64,000 nt of DNA. Source: Sinotaia quadrata. Lineage: Eukaryota; Mollusca; Gastropoda; Architaenioglossa; Viviparidae. Position numbers and translations under genes: made by a program. This document shows, piece by piece, positions 38,426-64,000 of this stretch; the stretch's first letter is position 1; each line of letters begins with the position of its first letter. The DNA is taken from contig CM054182.1 of assembly GCA_028829895.1 (NCBI GenBank), positions 37,518,879 to 37,582,878 on the forward strand, read 5' to 3'. The notes below the pieces were generated by a model, which was not told the origin of the DNA, searched no databases, and worked only from the letters and a program-made list of their open reading frames with translations.

Positions 38426-38718
38426 AAGGCAGGCACTGAAGGCTGACGAGTGAAGGCAGGCAAGCACTGAAGGCTGACGAGTGAAGGCAGGCAAGCACTA
38501 AAGGCTGACGAGTGAAGGCAGGCACTGAAGGCTGACGAGTGAAGGCAGGCAGGCACTGAAGGCTGACGAGTGAAGGCAGGCAGGCACTAAAGGCTGACGA
38601 GTGAAGGCAGGCAGGCACTAAAGACTGACGAGTGAAGGCAGGCACTGAAGGCTGACGAGTGAAGGCAGGCAGGCACTGAAGGCTTACGAATGAAGGCAGG
38701 CACTGAAGGCTTACGAGA
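38426..38718. repeat. 27-35-bp minisatellite (ggctgacgagtgaaggcagg), about 9-10 copies
   Basis: Unit length varies by four-base additions of aggc, so slippage inside units accompanies whole-unit duplication. Confidence 0.92.
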
Positions 38719-38741
38719 ACTGGTCTTGGTAGTTAGTGCTC

Positions 38742-38925
38742 TATGAACACACACGCACACAAACACACACGCCAGCACACATACAAATACATACATGAAA
38801 GCACATGCCAACACACATACAATCGCACACACAAAGACATACTAGCACACATACTAATACGCATACAATTACACACAACAGTACAGACACATGTCAACAC
38901 ATATACAAACACACACAATGGATGT
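38742..38925. repeat. imperfect CA-rich tract
   Basis: acacac interspersed with catac and gcac variants. Low complexity. Confidence 0.85.
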
Positions 38926-39685
38926 CACTTTATCTTGGATGTTGGTTTGATAAGTGCTGAGCTGCAAGCAACACCAGAGTAGAACAACCCAAGGGCCAAA
39001 GATCAGTTCAACAGACCTCAGTTGTGTCTGCTAATGACAGTCACTGAGACCATAGAGTACTTGTCAGGCAATCTAAAGTTACGTAATTAAAAGTCACAAC
39101 CACACAGCTTCAGTCAAGCTGTAGACAAACGCCACCAAAGTACTCTAGAGGTCACTAAAAAACATTCAGTGTCCTCTTATAAACTCATTTATAGTTCGCT
39201 CATACAAAAGAATCAAATAACTACTCTGTGCCAAAGGACTCAAATGAACATTCTCTTATGACACCACTTGGTCAAGATTATGAACTTAAATAATATTTAT
39301 ATATACACACTAATTGTAACTGTTAAACTATTTTCTATATGTAACCATGGTGACTTACATTATTTTGAATACAATTATTGTTGGTATATAGACCACTCGT
39401 GTTAGCGTGACTCGCGTGTTACATGTTGTAGTCTGTCACCTGTATTTACTTACTATCCTGGCTGTATGTATCTGGGGGCTAGAGCTGTCTTCTAGGACTA
39501 TCACTATTGTATTCTACATTATCTATCATTCATCTTTCTAACAAGTGTGGCCAGTCAGAAGGTGTTTTGAGGAATCGCCTAAGGTTACGGGCGGCCCAGG
39601 GTGGTGGAGAATTAACATCTTGCCCATCTCCCAGCAACATTTCACAACTACAGAGTGATATTTATTATTTTTTTGACTAACAGAG
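38926..39685. other. spacer, nothing recognised
   Basis: No array, ORF or RNA motif that I can support. Confidence 0.45.
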
Positions 39686-39689
39686 CATA

Positions 39690-40025
39690 TCCATTGCATT
39701 AGGTGTGTGTTTAAACCATAGAATACAACTACAACATAACATAACAATGGCACTAGGTGTGTGTTTTAACAATAGAATACAACAGAACATAGCAATAGCA
39801 TGTGTTGTGTGTTTAAACCATAGAATACAACAGAACATAGCAATGACACTAGGTATGTGTTTAAACCATAGAATACAACAGAACATAACAATGGCACTAG
39901 GTGTGTGTTTAAACCATAGAATACAACAGAACATAGCAATGGTAGTTGGTGTTTGTTTAAACCATAAAATACAACAGAACATAACGTGACTCTAGGTGTG
40001 CGTTTTAACCGTAGAATACAACACT
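39690..40025. repeat. ~46-bp minisatellite, about 7 copies
   Basis: Core tgtttaaaccatagaataca plus acagaacataacaatgg. Confidence 0.93.
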
Positions 40026-40302
40026 GAACTTAGACGTCCCTTTACAGACAAGGGATGGAACTCATTGCTCGAAGCATGATGACTTCAGAGTAAATAACTA
40101 AGAAATACGCCATCACAAACAACAGATTTTCGGATTTCGAGACAAAATTTCTTATGCAACACAAATGGTCACAGTGCGTTGGGAGTGGCTAATTAAATAG
40201 CCTCAACTTATTTGCATAAGTTTACAAGTAGCATTGAAGAACATTAGCTATTTAAAGACTTAACAACAAAGACGATTTGCTGTGCGAAGACTAGACAGCA
40301 AT

Positions 40303-40438
40303 GATAAAGTGGCTTTTGATTGGCCTTTGAATCACTGCTCTTCACTATAAAGTGGCTTTTGATTGGCCTTTGAATCACTGCTCTTCACTATAAAGTGGCT
40401 TTTGATTGGCCTTTGAAACACTGCTCTTCACTATAAAG
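40303..40438 (+). promoter_or_regulatory. candidate promoter: 43-bp unit with inverted CCAAT and TATA box, repeated in tandem
   Basis: TATAAAG at 40346-40352, 40389-40395 and 40432-40438, and GATAAAG at 40303, all 43 bp apart. Each interval has ATTGG (inverted CCAAT) about 27 bp before the next TATAAAG. The last TATA box lies 96 bp before the ATG of a signal-peptide-like exon, which leaves room for a start site near 40465 and a ~60-bp leader. Placement is suggestive; function is inferred. Confidence 0.45.
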
Positions 40439-40527
40439 TTTGAAATTTTAGAAATAATTAGAAGGCTCTACCAGCATTCGGGCTAGGTGAATTTCATAAC
40501 AAAAGTAGTGTGTCTGCTGACCCCAGA

Positions 40528-40602
40528 ATGAGTTGTCGGTCAAATATTTTATTGCTGTTACTGATTGTGACGTCTTTATTTGAAATGGGGACAAGTGTGC
40601 AG
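40528..40602 (+). CDS. candidate signal-peptide exon, possibly exon 1 of gene C
   Basis: ATG with G at -3 opens a 25-codon frame, MSCRSNILLLLLIVTSLF then EMGTSVQ, a strong secretion signal, ending CAG/gtatga. It lies 6.6 kb upstream of exon 2 of gene C and outside the duplicated block. The natural donor is phase 0 whereas exon 2 of gene C expects phase 1. Either a weak donor (ACAA/gtgtgc, phase 1), a shifted acceptor at exon 2 (GGGAAG/TGC) or an unseen middle exon would be needed; or this exon belongs to another gene. Confidence 0.45.
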
Positions 40603-40794
40603 GTATGACAATTAATGTTACATGATATATAAATAAAACCCCGTTATAAATATCTACGAACAGCTGATATTTTTGGCACTAAACCCTGAACATTTAGCAC
40701 TGATCAAAGCTGATCTATTTCTTAATAAAATGCAGGATTAGCGTGATCCAATTCAGTTTGAATTATTATAGTCATAAAGATAGATTATGTTGGC

Positions 40795-41900
40795 TAGAAT
40801 ATTAACTCTTAATAACTAGCAGTTCCCTTAGCTTAGACATAAGAAATATTAGTCCCTATTAGCTTAGACAAAAGAAATATCAGCTCCCATAGCTTAGACA
40901 CAAGAAATATCAGTCCCTATTAGCTTAGACAAAAGAAATATCAGTCCCCATTAGCTTAGACATAAGAAATATCAGCTCCCATAGCTTCGACACAAGAAAT
41001 ATTGGCTCCCATAGCTTAGACATACGAAATATCAACCCCCTTAGTATAGACAAGAAATATCAGCCCCCTTAGCTCAGACATACAAAATATCAACTTCCGT
41101 AGCTTAGACCTACGAAATATTAGCTCCCTTACTTAGACAAAAAATATCAGATCAGTTTGCTATGACATAAGAAGCATCGGATCAATTGGTTTAGGCATAA
41201 GAAATATCAGTAAAATTATAATTATTGGCTGAGACATAAGAAATACCAGCTCCCTTAGCTTAGACATAAGAAGTATCATAACAAATATAAGATTAATTGG
41301 CTGAGACATAAGAAATATAATATTATTTGGTTAAGAAGACATAACAAATATAAGATTAATTGGCCAAGACATAAGAAATATAATATCATTTGGCTAAGAT
41401 AAAAGAAATATTGGATCAATTCGCTAAGGCATAAGAAATATATTAGTAGGTTAAGGCATAAGAAATATAAAATCATTTGGCTAAGACATAAATAAGGGAT
41501 CAGTTGGCTTAGGCATAAGAAATATCAGGTGAATTGGCTTAGACGTAAGAAATATCAGATCAATTGTTTAAGACATAAGAAATTTCAGATAAATGACTCA
41601 GACATAAAGAAATATAAGATCAGTGGCTAAGACATAAGAAATATATCAATTGGCTACGACATAAGGCATATCAGATCAATTGGCTAGACATAAGAAATAT
41701 AAGATCAATTGGATACGACATATGCAATATCATATCAAGTGGCTTAGGCTAAGAAATATCACTTGGCTACGACATAAGAAATACGTGTATCAGCTCAATT
41801 TACCACAAAAAAAGATATAATTTCAATTGTCTAAATTTTAAAACAAGAAATATATCAGTTGGCTAAAACATTAGAAATATTAGCTGATTAATTGCTAAGA
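40795..41900. repeat. degenerate ~30-bp minisatellite (agacataagaaatatcag)
   Basis: About 35 imperfect units drifting from gctcccttagctt to atcaattggct linkers. Old array. Confidence 0.9.
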
Positions 41901-41929
41901 TATTTCTTGAGTAGTAAACGTTTTATCAT

Positions 41930-42335
41930 TCTTCCATCTTTGTTCATAAGTCACCGTTTGGTGTTTACTCTCTTTTCACTTTAAATTCTTGTTTGGTGTT
42001 CATAAGTCACTATTCGGTGTTCACTCTCTTTTCACTTTAAATTTTTGTTCTTGTGTTCAAAGTCACCCTTCGGTGTTAACTCTCTGTTCTTTAAATTCAT
42101 GTTCTGGTGTTCATGATTCACCGTTCGGTGTTTCTCTCTTTTCACTTTAAATTCCTGTTCTTGTGTTCATAAGTCACCATTCGGTGTTCACTCTCTTTTC
42201 ATTTTAAATTCTTGTTCTGGTGTTCTTAAGCCACTGTTTGATGTTCACTTGAAATTCTTGACCTGGTGTTTCTTAAGATAGAGTTTGATGTTCACTTTCT
42301 TTTCACCTTAAATTCTTGTTCTGGTCTTCATAAGC
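41930..42335. repeat. ~60-bp degenerate repeat, about 6-7 copies
   Basis: Core cactctcttttcactttaaa plus ttcataagtcaccgttcg. Confidence 0.87.
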
Positions 42336-42529
42336 CTTGCATAACCCATGCATAAAATCAACCAGAGTTAGTAGCTGACAAGTAAACACCATACCTCTTA
42401 ATTCTATAAATACTCTAATAAACATACGCTAATAACACATAATAATTAGCAAAACCTTTGACAAACAAAGCATGATTAGGTTTTAAAATTATAGGAGTTT
42501 TATTGGTGCTAAATTAGCATTAACTAGAT

Positions 42530-43200
42530 CGAACCATTATTTATTAGATTGAATTGAATCATTATTTCTATGTTCATTACTTTGACTATGTTGTGAATTT
42601 TGATGCTATATTTCTTTTGATGTGCGTATCAGGCTAACGCAGTTGTTCCAGGATTTTGTAAGTTGAGAATGTTTGTAAGAGAGAAAGGAGTTTAGAGATG
42701 AAATATGCCTGAAATTTAGTGTTGCATTAATTTGACATTGCGGAGAAAGTATGCTTTTTCCCTTTCACTTCAAGCAGCAGTGACTATTTGTTTCGTGACA
42801 TTGGTGTGTGAATCCAGCATTGTCGTCGATGTATCAGTAAAATGTGTTACTGTAAGTTGATTCCTGTGAATTCCATTTGAGGGCAAATAAATGGTGGCTT
42901 GAGTTTTGTCTCGAAAATTCACAAAGATTATTTTGAATGTTCCTCATGGTGTGTTGTGTATTATACACAAAATTTCGGAACATTCCTCCTGATGTGCTTG
43001 ATAGCGCATGTGAAATTCAGGACGATTCTCTATAATGTGCTTTGTGAGCTCATCAAGGATTATGGAACAGTTGTGTAACGTGACTAGAAGGGACAGGTGA
43101 GGCCATCATCTGAATAAGAAAGAAAGTTACTAGTTGCAAACCGTCTGATTGTGAATGTGTGCAGGTGACAGCAGCCATCTTTGAAAAATGCCCTTTCAAG
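42530..43200 (-). mobile_element. element X copy 6, internal part
   Basis: Parallels 10430-11100 (copy 2): tttgtaagagagaaagga, aagcagcagtgacta and tgaatgttcctcatggtgtg align in order, with about 15-20% divergence by eye. Both ends missing. Confidence 0.7.
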
Positions 43201-43264
43201 TAACACATTGTCATTGTGGTTCTTAACAATACATAACTATTATCATCAATCAAAATGTTTAACT

Positions 43265-44140
43265 TAGATCAAAACACTTAATAGATTAATTTTGATTAAG
43301 AAATTTTACTATGTTAAGAGTTATAATTTAGGCTAATATATTTAATTTAGATCAAGAAATTTAATTTGATTAAAAGATTTGATTTGTTTATGAAATGTCT
43401 CATTAACTAAGGGATTTAACTTTTGTTGAAATTGAAACTATATTAAAATTGTTGATTACTTTCTTGTTTTCTGTGAGATTAATTTTAGTTACAAGATTTC
43501 ATTTTGGCCGAGAGATTACTTTCATTAAACGATTTATTTTTTGTCTAAGAGATTAATTTTACTTATAAGATTTCATTTTAGTTAATAGATGTAATTTGAA
43601 TAAGAGATTATTTTAATTAAAAGATTTCGTTTTGGCTAGAGATTAATTATTATTCAAAGATCTAAGGAGGCATTAGTTTAATTTGAAAGATTTAATTTGT
43701 TACAATATTTGACTTTAGCCGCAACACTTAGTTTTAGTCGAGACTTCACGTAGGTTAAATATTCAGTTTTGGCTAAGAGATTTGACAGATTTATTTAAAT
43801 TCAGAGATCTAACTTATATTAAAAGATTTAATTTTGCAACACAGACTTAATTCTGATGGAGAGATATGATTTAGATAAAAGATTTAATTTAGTTTCAAAC
43901 ATTTAATTTTTTCTCAGAGTTGGTTAAAAGTTCAGTTTTTGCCAAAGAGGTTTTATTTTGGTTAAGGTAGTTGTAATTTAGATTGTGATTTATTTTGGTT
44001 AAATGGTTTAGCTTTGTTAAGAAATGTAATTTTCAAGATACTATTATTGTTTAAGAGACTTGCTATTGGTTGAGTGATTTCATGTAGTTTAAGAGATTTA
44101 AATTAAATAATGTATTTAATTTGGTTAAGCGATTTAAATG
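43265..44140. repeat. very degenerate ~20-bp repeat (aagagatttaattttggtta)
   Basis: Loose tandem pattern of gagatttaatttt variants over nearly 0.9 kb. Probably an ancient minisatellite. Confidence 0.7.
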
Positions 44141-44207
44141 AGGGACATCACACACTAAACTGTCTTTTATTTTGGACACAACACAGTGAATTGTCTAGCA
44201 AGCGCAG

Positions 44208-44212
<5 letters not shown>

Positions 44213-44261
<49 letters not shown>

Positions 44262-44318
44262 CATCCCTCTCTCTCTCTCTCTCTCCATCCATCCCTCTCT
44301 CTCTCTCTCTCTCTCTCT
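44213..44318. repeat. (CT)n with ccatccat interruptions
   Basis: Dinucleotide tract of about 100 bp. Confidence 0.95.
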
Positions 44319-44487
44319 GTGCCGTTATACAAACTAGTTGATTATTTAATTTTAATTGAAATGAATATTTTACTAATATGAAGTGTCCTTCATTGAAATG
44401 AATGTTGTATCAGTCAGGGTGTATGAGATTTTATCAAAATAAACGTTTGGTAGGATGTGAGTGATTTAATGTTGCTATAACCGATAT

Positions 44488-44930
44488 TATGTGGCGACCT
44501 TCCTTGGAATGAAAGTTGTATGTGGCGACCTTCCTTGGAATGAAAGTTGTATGTGGCGACCTTCCTTGGAATGAAAGCTGTACGTGGCGACCTTCCTTGG
44601 AATGAAAGTTGTATGTGGCGACCTTCCTTGGAATGAAAGTTGTATGTGGCGACCTTCCTTGGAATGAAAGTTGTATGTGGCGACCTTCCTTGGAATGAAA
44701 GTTGTATGTGGCGACCTTCCTTGGAATGAAAGCTGTACGTGGCGACCTTCCTTGGAATGAAAGTTGTATGTGGCGACCTTCCTTGGAATGAAAGTTGTAT
44801 GTGGCGACCTTCCTTGGAATGAAAGCTGTACGTGGCGACCTTCCTTGGAATGAAAGTTGTATGTGGCGACCTTCCTTGGAATGAAAGCTGTACGTGGCGA
44901 CCTTCCTTGGAATGAAAGTTGTACGTGGTC
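44488..44930. repeat. 31-bp minisatellite, about 14 copies
   Basis: Core tggcgaccttccttggaatg, only two or three variant positions (gtatg/ctgtacg). Frames read through because three 31-bp units make 31 codons. Confidence 0.96.
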
Positions 44931-44939
44931 TCATGAAAT

Positions 44940-45984
44940 GAATTTTGTACTAATGAGATGAGTGGTTTTATGACAGATGACTTCTACCAGGCCGCTAGGA
45001 CAAGTGTGGGATTTTAATCCTGTACGCGATAAAGGTAACGATTGAAATTAGAGTATTATTCCAGTTTAAAGATAATTATCGTACGATTCCTTTACAGTTC
45101 CGTTAAAGAAAGTATCTAAGAGCAATTGTCTACTGTAAAGAGGTAATTAAGACTAGATCAATAGTCTATAATAAAGACAGTATTCCAGACTAGAGCAATA
45201 GTCTAATAACATTAATCCAGACTACATCAATAGTCTACACCAAAGACAGTAAAATAATACTCAATATTAATGATAATAGTCGAGATTAGGTATATTTGAA
45301 ATTAAAAATATGAACCAAGTCTTGAGTAAAAGTGATGACAAAGATAATTTGTAATCATGATTATAATACATCAGCGATTATAATCGCTAAGAAATCGCTA
45401 AGAATCTGATTATTATTATAGCCTTGATTATTATTAAGATTATATTAATAATTAAGAGTATGATAATAATCAAGACTATGATAATAATCAAACTTAAAGC
45501 TAACAATGGTGACTAAAGGTTATAATCAAGATTAGATTCATATTGCGAACAATAAGTATTTACTAAGACTAAGGTTATAGACCTGAATAGTGAACTATGA
45601 AGACAATGTAAACAGTCTATCGTTTCAGTAAGCAAGATTTCAAGAACAAACTAAAAGCAAGACTAACATTATTAGCACAGATGAAAGGTATAGTCTGTAC
45701 TAAAAGTTTTCTACTGTGAGTATGGGAGAAGAAGAGAGACAGGTTTAGCAAATAACCACTAAAAAGAATTGAAGTTTTTGAAGAGAAAGATTCTACAAAC
45801 GTTGACTATATTCGTAGCCTCCTATCCTACAGAGTAAAGATAATTAAATTAATTTTGTAATCAATCACAACGAATATAACTCTGTTACAAGCATCGATTG
45901 TAAAGGTATATTGTGACATCACTGTTAATTCTTTTCTACCTAAAAGGTGAGGCTTTACCTTATAGCCAAAATTTTCTCCGGTCA
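44940..45984. other. spacer with weak ~60-bp tagtctata and aataatcaagac repeats
   Basis: Degenerate AT-rich repetition at about 45110-45600. Near 45985-46005 a - strand GAPAMTG motif recalls hAT transposase at the duplication edge. Confidence 0.5.
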
Positions 45985-47171
45985 TGGCTGGTGCTCCATT
46001 TATGAAAAGCACGAAAGATTTATTGTCATTTCAAGTGTTACATTGAGCAAGTGAGTTTCTGGATTGTAGGAGCATTTTCACGAATCAAAGCATTAATTTT
46101 GAAAGTATCTTCTTATTGGTCTATTGAATATCACACATGAATAATTAATTATTAATGTAGCCGAAATTTCGAGCTCACAGTCACTTGTTAGTACCAGGTG
46201 TTGTGCACTGATTGATTAATTGGAACCACGTGACTTTTGTCAGAGAAAGTTAGAGATCTTAAGAACGTGTGAGTTTAGATTTGTAACGTTATTTGGACTC
46301 TACTTCATGAATCTGTGGAATGGTTTCTAATTGTTAGAAAAGCGTTCGCTAATTAAAGAAAGTCAACGACATATGCATTAGTCTTTACCCTTTTTATATA
46401 TTATAATTAGAAGTCCTCAAGGATAATTAATGAACTATGAAATTTTCCATTTTTCATAGCAAAAATATTAAAATAATTATTAATGACCTTTATCAAGATT
46501 GCAGTTAAAATTATATATAATTAAGTCTTTGTGTAATCCAAAAATCATGGGAAGGTGGACAGATGTAATCTAACAATCATGGGAAAGTGGACAGATATAA
46601 TCTAACAATCATGGGAAAGTGGACAGATGAAATCCCACATCATGGAAAGGTAGACAGATATGTCACATTATTGACATTAAAATTTAAACAAATTACAAAT
46701 CTCTGAAATTATTAATAATACTGTTTATACTAGCAATAAATGCTTAATCATTTTACTTACTTAAAATCATTGAATTTACTTCACTCTTGTTTACCCATGT
46801 TTATGCTAAGAGCTAATAATACTTTTAATTAGAAAAAGATTTACACGCTTCAATGATGGAGGACATGTTACAGAGAAAAATGTAAACGAGATTTTGTTCA
46901 GTTGGTTTTAATAAATTTTAATGCTATTACAAAGAAGCATTCCACTTTTAATTTGTGAGATTTAGTCATTTCAGTGTTATTTACACGAATGCATCCGCTC
47001 AAATTGTGCAAGATTAGATTAAGACATTAAGTCATTTCAGTGTTATTTACACGAATGTATCTGCGCAAATTATGCAAGATTAAGTAATTTCAGTGTTATT
47101 TATACGAATATATGCGAACAATATTTACAATATTGTTTATAATTTTTGTCTGCTTGGGGATTCTGCTTCAG

Positions 47172-60854
<13,683 letters not shown>

Positions 60855-60884
60855 ACCAGGAAAGACTTCACCGCAACTGTCTCC

Positions 60885-61175
60885 CAGCAACGAGTTCACG
60901 CAAGTCTCCCAGCAACAAGTTCACGAAAGTCTCCCAGCAACAAGTTCACGCAAGTCTCCCAGCAACAAGTTCACGAAAGTCTCCCAGCAACAAGTTCACG
61001 AAAGTCTCCCAGCAACAAGTTCACGAAAGTCTCCCAGCAACAAGTTCACGAAAGTCTCCCAGCAACAAGTTCACGAAAGTCTCCCAGCAACAAGTTCACG
61101 AAAGTCTCCCAGCAACGAGTTCACGCAAGTCTCCCAGCAACGAGTTCACGCAAGTCTCTCCCAGGAACGAGTTCA
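60885..61175 (+). repeat. 25-bp minisatellite in the 3' UTR of gene C, about 12 copies
   Basis: Three times longer than in A. The expansion is of a gcaacaagttcacgaaag variant not seen in A, flanked by the ancestral gcaacgagttcacgcaag units. Confidence 0.93.
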
Positions 61176-61189
61176 CGCAAATTTCTCCC

Positions 61190-61865
61190 TGTAACGCTTT
61201 TCATTTATTCATTTCAAGAACTTTGTGTCTCCATAACGTTTATTTATTTCAAGAACTTTATGTCTCCCTGTAACGCTTTTCAATTTATTGATGTCAAGAA
61301 CTTTATATCTCCTTGCAACGTTATTTATTTATTTCAAGAACCCTGACTCACCACATTATTAATTTATGTGTTTGAAGAACTCTGTCTCCTTGCCACATTA
61401 TTTATTTATTTCAAGAACGTTATATATCGCTGAAGCGTTCTTTCTTTATTTCTAGAACTTTATATCTCTCTGCAACTTTTTCCATTAAAAAATAATTCAA
61501 ATACTCGTTGTCTCCAACGTGTTTCATATGTATCTGTTGTTTTAAGAACCTTTGCCTCTCTATAATGTTATTGATTTATTTCCAACATTACTGACCTAGT
61601 GATTTATCCAAAGATCTTTTTGTTACCAATTAAATTCGTGTCTCCCTCTAGTGTTTTCCCTTTAGTTACTCCAAACCAATTTGTTACAATTAAATTTAAG
61701 TCTTTCTCCAGCATTATTTATTAATTATTTATACACTATTTTATCTATTCTAGGAACGTTTCTCTCTCTCTAATGCTAGTGATTTATTGATTGATTCTAA
61801 AATGCTTTGGTGACCATTCGGACACTTCGCGGTATGTAAAACATGAAACCTTAATCCGTAAATTA
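61190..61865. repeat. degenerate 3' flank, end of duplicated block
   Basis: Collinear with 18020-18690; homology is lost after catgaaacctta. Confidence 0.6.
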
Positions 61866-62380
61866 AAAAAAAAGATGCCTACGTCATTCGTCGCATCACA
61901 CATATTTTACGTCATTCACGGAATTAGAAGAAAGTACACTTTTATTACACGCTAGTATACAGACGCAATAGTGTATTAAATAAGAAGTAACTCGAATGAC
62001 CTCATAATGTATTAAATCTTGCCTTAAGGAAGCCAGTGCTCTCTCTTTGAATTTCAAAATGGAATAGAGTGACATGTAACTATTTATGACGTGACATGTA
62101 TTGAAAGAGTTACACTTCTCACTGTTTAATGAGGAAAAATGTTAGATCACTTAAGAGGCACACATCTCTTTGATTTAGCTTTGATTCTGTTAATCATGAA
62201 TAAATTCAATAACTCTTATGTTACCTCCTTCCACATTTTACGATCTTACTACCGTTTCCGAAACCGTCAGGATGCTGGTACATTAGCACTGATCTTCTTT
62301 TTGTCAGAAATTGACAAAATTTGTCTTGGACCTTCAGAGTAAAGATTTATAGGATAGAATCACACGAGTGCTTCCCTCTC
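61866..62380. other. spacer right of the duplication
   Basis: Three acgtcatt/gacgtgaca-type short repeats near 61890-62100; no gene recognised. Confidence 0.45.
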
Positions 62381-62382
62381 AG

Positions 62383-62856
62383 ATTGTGTTTCGTTGTCTG
62401 GCAATGTCAAAGGATGTAGAAATTGATATATTCGGACTTTGTGAAGACTTTGTAAATATAATTGTGTTTTGTTGTCTGGCAATGTCAAAGGATGTAGAAA
62501 TTGATATATTCGGACTTTGTGAAGACTTTGTAAATATAATTGTGTTTCGTTGTCTGGCAATGTCAAAGGATGTAGAAATTGATATATTCGGACTTTGTGA
62601 AGACTTTGTAAATATAATTGTGTTTCGTTGTCTGGCAATGTCAAAGGATGTAGAAATTGATATATTCGGACTTTGTGAAGACTTTGTAAATATAATTGTG
62701 TTTCGTTGTCTGGCAATGTCAAAGGATGTAGAAATTGATATATTCGGACTTTGTGAAGACTTTGTAAATATAATTGTGTTTCGTTGTCTGGCAATGTCAA
62801 AGGATGTAGAAATTGATATATTCGGACTTTGTGAAGACTTTGTAAATATAATTGTG
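62383..62856. repeat. 78-bp minisatellite, 6 near-identical copies
   Basis: gtgtttcgttgtctggcaat at 62386, 62464 (one change), 62542 and so on. Open in three frames over both strands because the period is 26 codons without stops. Very recent amplification. Confidence 0.96.
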
Positions 62857-63040
62857 TTGGCACAGATGCTGATGACGTGTATTTTCTTTTCTTTATTTAT
62901 TTCTTTATTCGAGGTCATACTTTACATGTAAAAATTATTGACAGAAGAGAACATTTTCTTTCATTTGACATCATCATGAAGTTCGTCACTCTCATCTTCG
63001 TTAATTAATTTTAAAGGAACTTTTATAATAAAATAATAAA
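62857..63040. other. spacer, nothing recognised
   Basis: AT-rich. Confidence 0.4.
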
Positions 63041-63059
63041 AATATAAACAAAACCATTA

Positions 63060-63215
63060 AACTTACAAACAAACATACAATCAACATAATTATTGCACAC
63101 ACAGATATGATGACCATGAAACAAACATACAATCAACATAATTATTGCACACACAGATACGATGACCAGAAACATAATTATTGCACACACAGATATGATG
63201 ACCATGAAACAAATT
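63060..63215. repeat. ~45-55-bp repeat, 3 copies
   Basis: Core aattattgcacacacagata plus gatgaccatgaaac. Confidence 0.88.
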
Positions 63216-64000
63216 TTCGAAAGGAATGAAGTGAAAATTCCACATACCTCACACGCAAAATGTCCCCCCCAAAAAAAAACAAAAATCAAAAATATCTACG
63301 CACTCACAAATAAACAAAGAAACAAGGAAAATATGAGAAATAGAAGATCAAGAGTCAAAGAACACACGAACGAAAGGATAAGCATATAAAATTTGAAAGG
63401 AAAACAAAAAAGAAAAAAGCCAACATTAAAATACAACCAACCAACCAATCATGATCACTCAGTTGAATATACACGACCTCGGCAATTGATGAGAATCGAC
63501 GAAGGAAGAGCTGAAACGATCCAGGTTGGGTTTGCTCCCTTTACATGAAGAATGCAGATGTAATAAACTATTGATTACACAGTCCATGGAAGTTTAAACA
63601 TTAGCAGCCATATCTTGGTAGAAAAGTTCAATTAGATAGTAAATGGATATTAATTATTAGGCATCGGAAACTCAGTAAATGCACTGTTAAACTGTAGGAA
63701 GATCGACATTGTATAACAAATGTAGCTGTAGTACATTTATCAATAACTTTTTGTCTTAGTACAAATACACCCAATCTCCATCACATTTAAACTCGATGGT
63801 TTCTTTATTAACGGGCCATATAACTATACGCTGAGATGATGAATTAACCATATAACTATACGCTGAGATGATGAATTAACCATAATATAAATGCACTCAA
63901 AGTACCTCAAAGAGCTTGACATACAGTGATAGGACTGGGTCTAATTCACTAAATAGTCTTTAGACGGGCGACAACTCTTACGAGACATATTTTCAATGGC
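63216..64000. other. right end of window, no gene supported
   Basis: Unique AT-rich DNA with a 29-bp duplication (ataactatacgctgagatga) at about 63819-63885. Short ORFs only. Confidence 0.45.

Noticed and set aside
44434..44934. 166-codon ORF with a repeated KEGRH motif on the - strand
   Set aside because: 31-bp minisatellite read in three successive frames; no start context or flanking exon.
62360..62931. Frames of 167-187 codons on both strands
   Set aside because: Read-through of a 78-bp tandem repeat whose period is a multiple of three; the repeated 26-residue peptide matches nothing I know.

Overview
This is eukaryotic, almost certainly animal, DNA. It is AT-rich and intron-rich, contains no prokaryotic-style operons, and is crowded with micro- and minisatellites and transposon remnants. 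The only host genes I can support are three tandem copies, all on the + strand, of a secreted trypsin-like (S1 family, chymotrypsin clan) serine protease. Repeat style and gene structure would fit an invertebrate such as a mollusc, but the species cannot be fixed from the sequence; that is inference.

Layout. (1) 1-1.7 kb: a 46-bp satellite, then a decayed hAT transposase on the - strand. (2) 1.7-18.7 kb: protease gene A. Seven exons (3530-17888) give a complete zymogen and catalytic domain with intact His/Asp/Ser; the signal-peptide exon lies outside the window or is unseen. (3) 18.7-28.5 kb: spacer with a hAT MITE that has perfect 8-bp target duplications, and the longest copy of an interspersed family I call element X. 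(4) 28.5-35.9 kb: gene B, a more diverged paralog. I find only its signal-peptide, His57, Ser195 and C-terminal exons. The activation, Asp102 and Asp189 exons are absent and the remaining phases do not join, so it looks like a broken gene or an assembly collapse. One of its introns has a GC donor. (5) 36-45.9 kb: simple repeats and minisatellites, with a possible promoter and signal-peptide exon at 40.3-40.6 kb. (6) 46-61.9 kb: gene C, a near-identical sister of A. The whole ~16-17 kb block, introns and 3' UTR included, is a segmental duplication. (7) 61.9-64 kb: spacer with a homogeneous 78-bp array.

A and C differ in their exons by 30 replacement and 5 silent substitutions (my hand count) plus one codon indel. 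C carries GDSGDP where A has the canonical GDSGGP, and has three N-X-T sequons that A lacks. The two sisters also differ sharply in intronic minisatellite copy number, and C has a 5' LINE fragment just upstream of its Ser195 exon. The point of interest is therefore a young protease duplicate pair diverging mainly at the protein level, with an older, exon-depleted paralog between them. I found no wholly new biological system.
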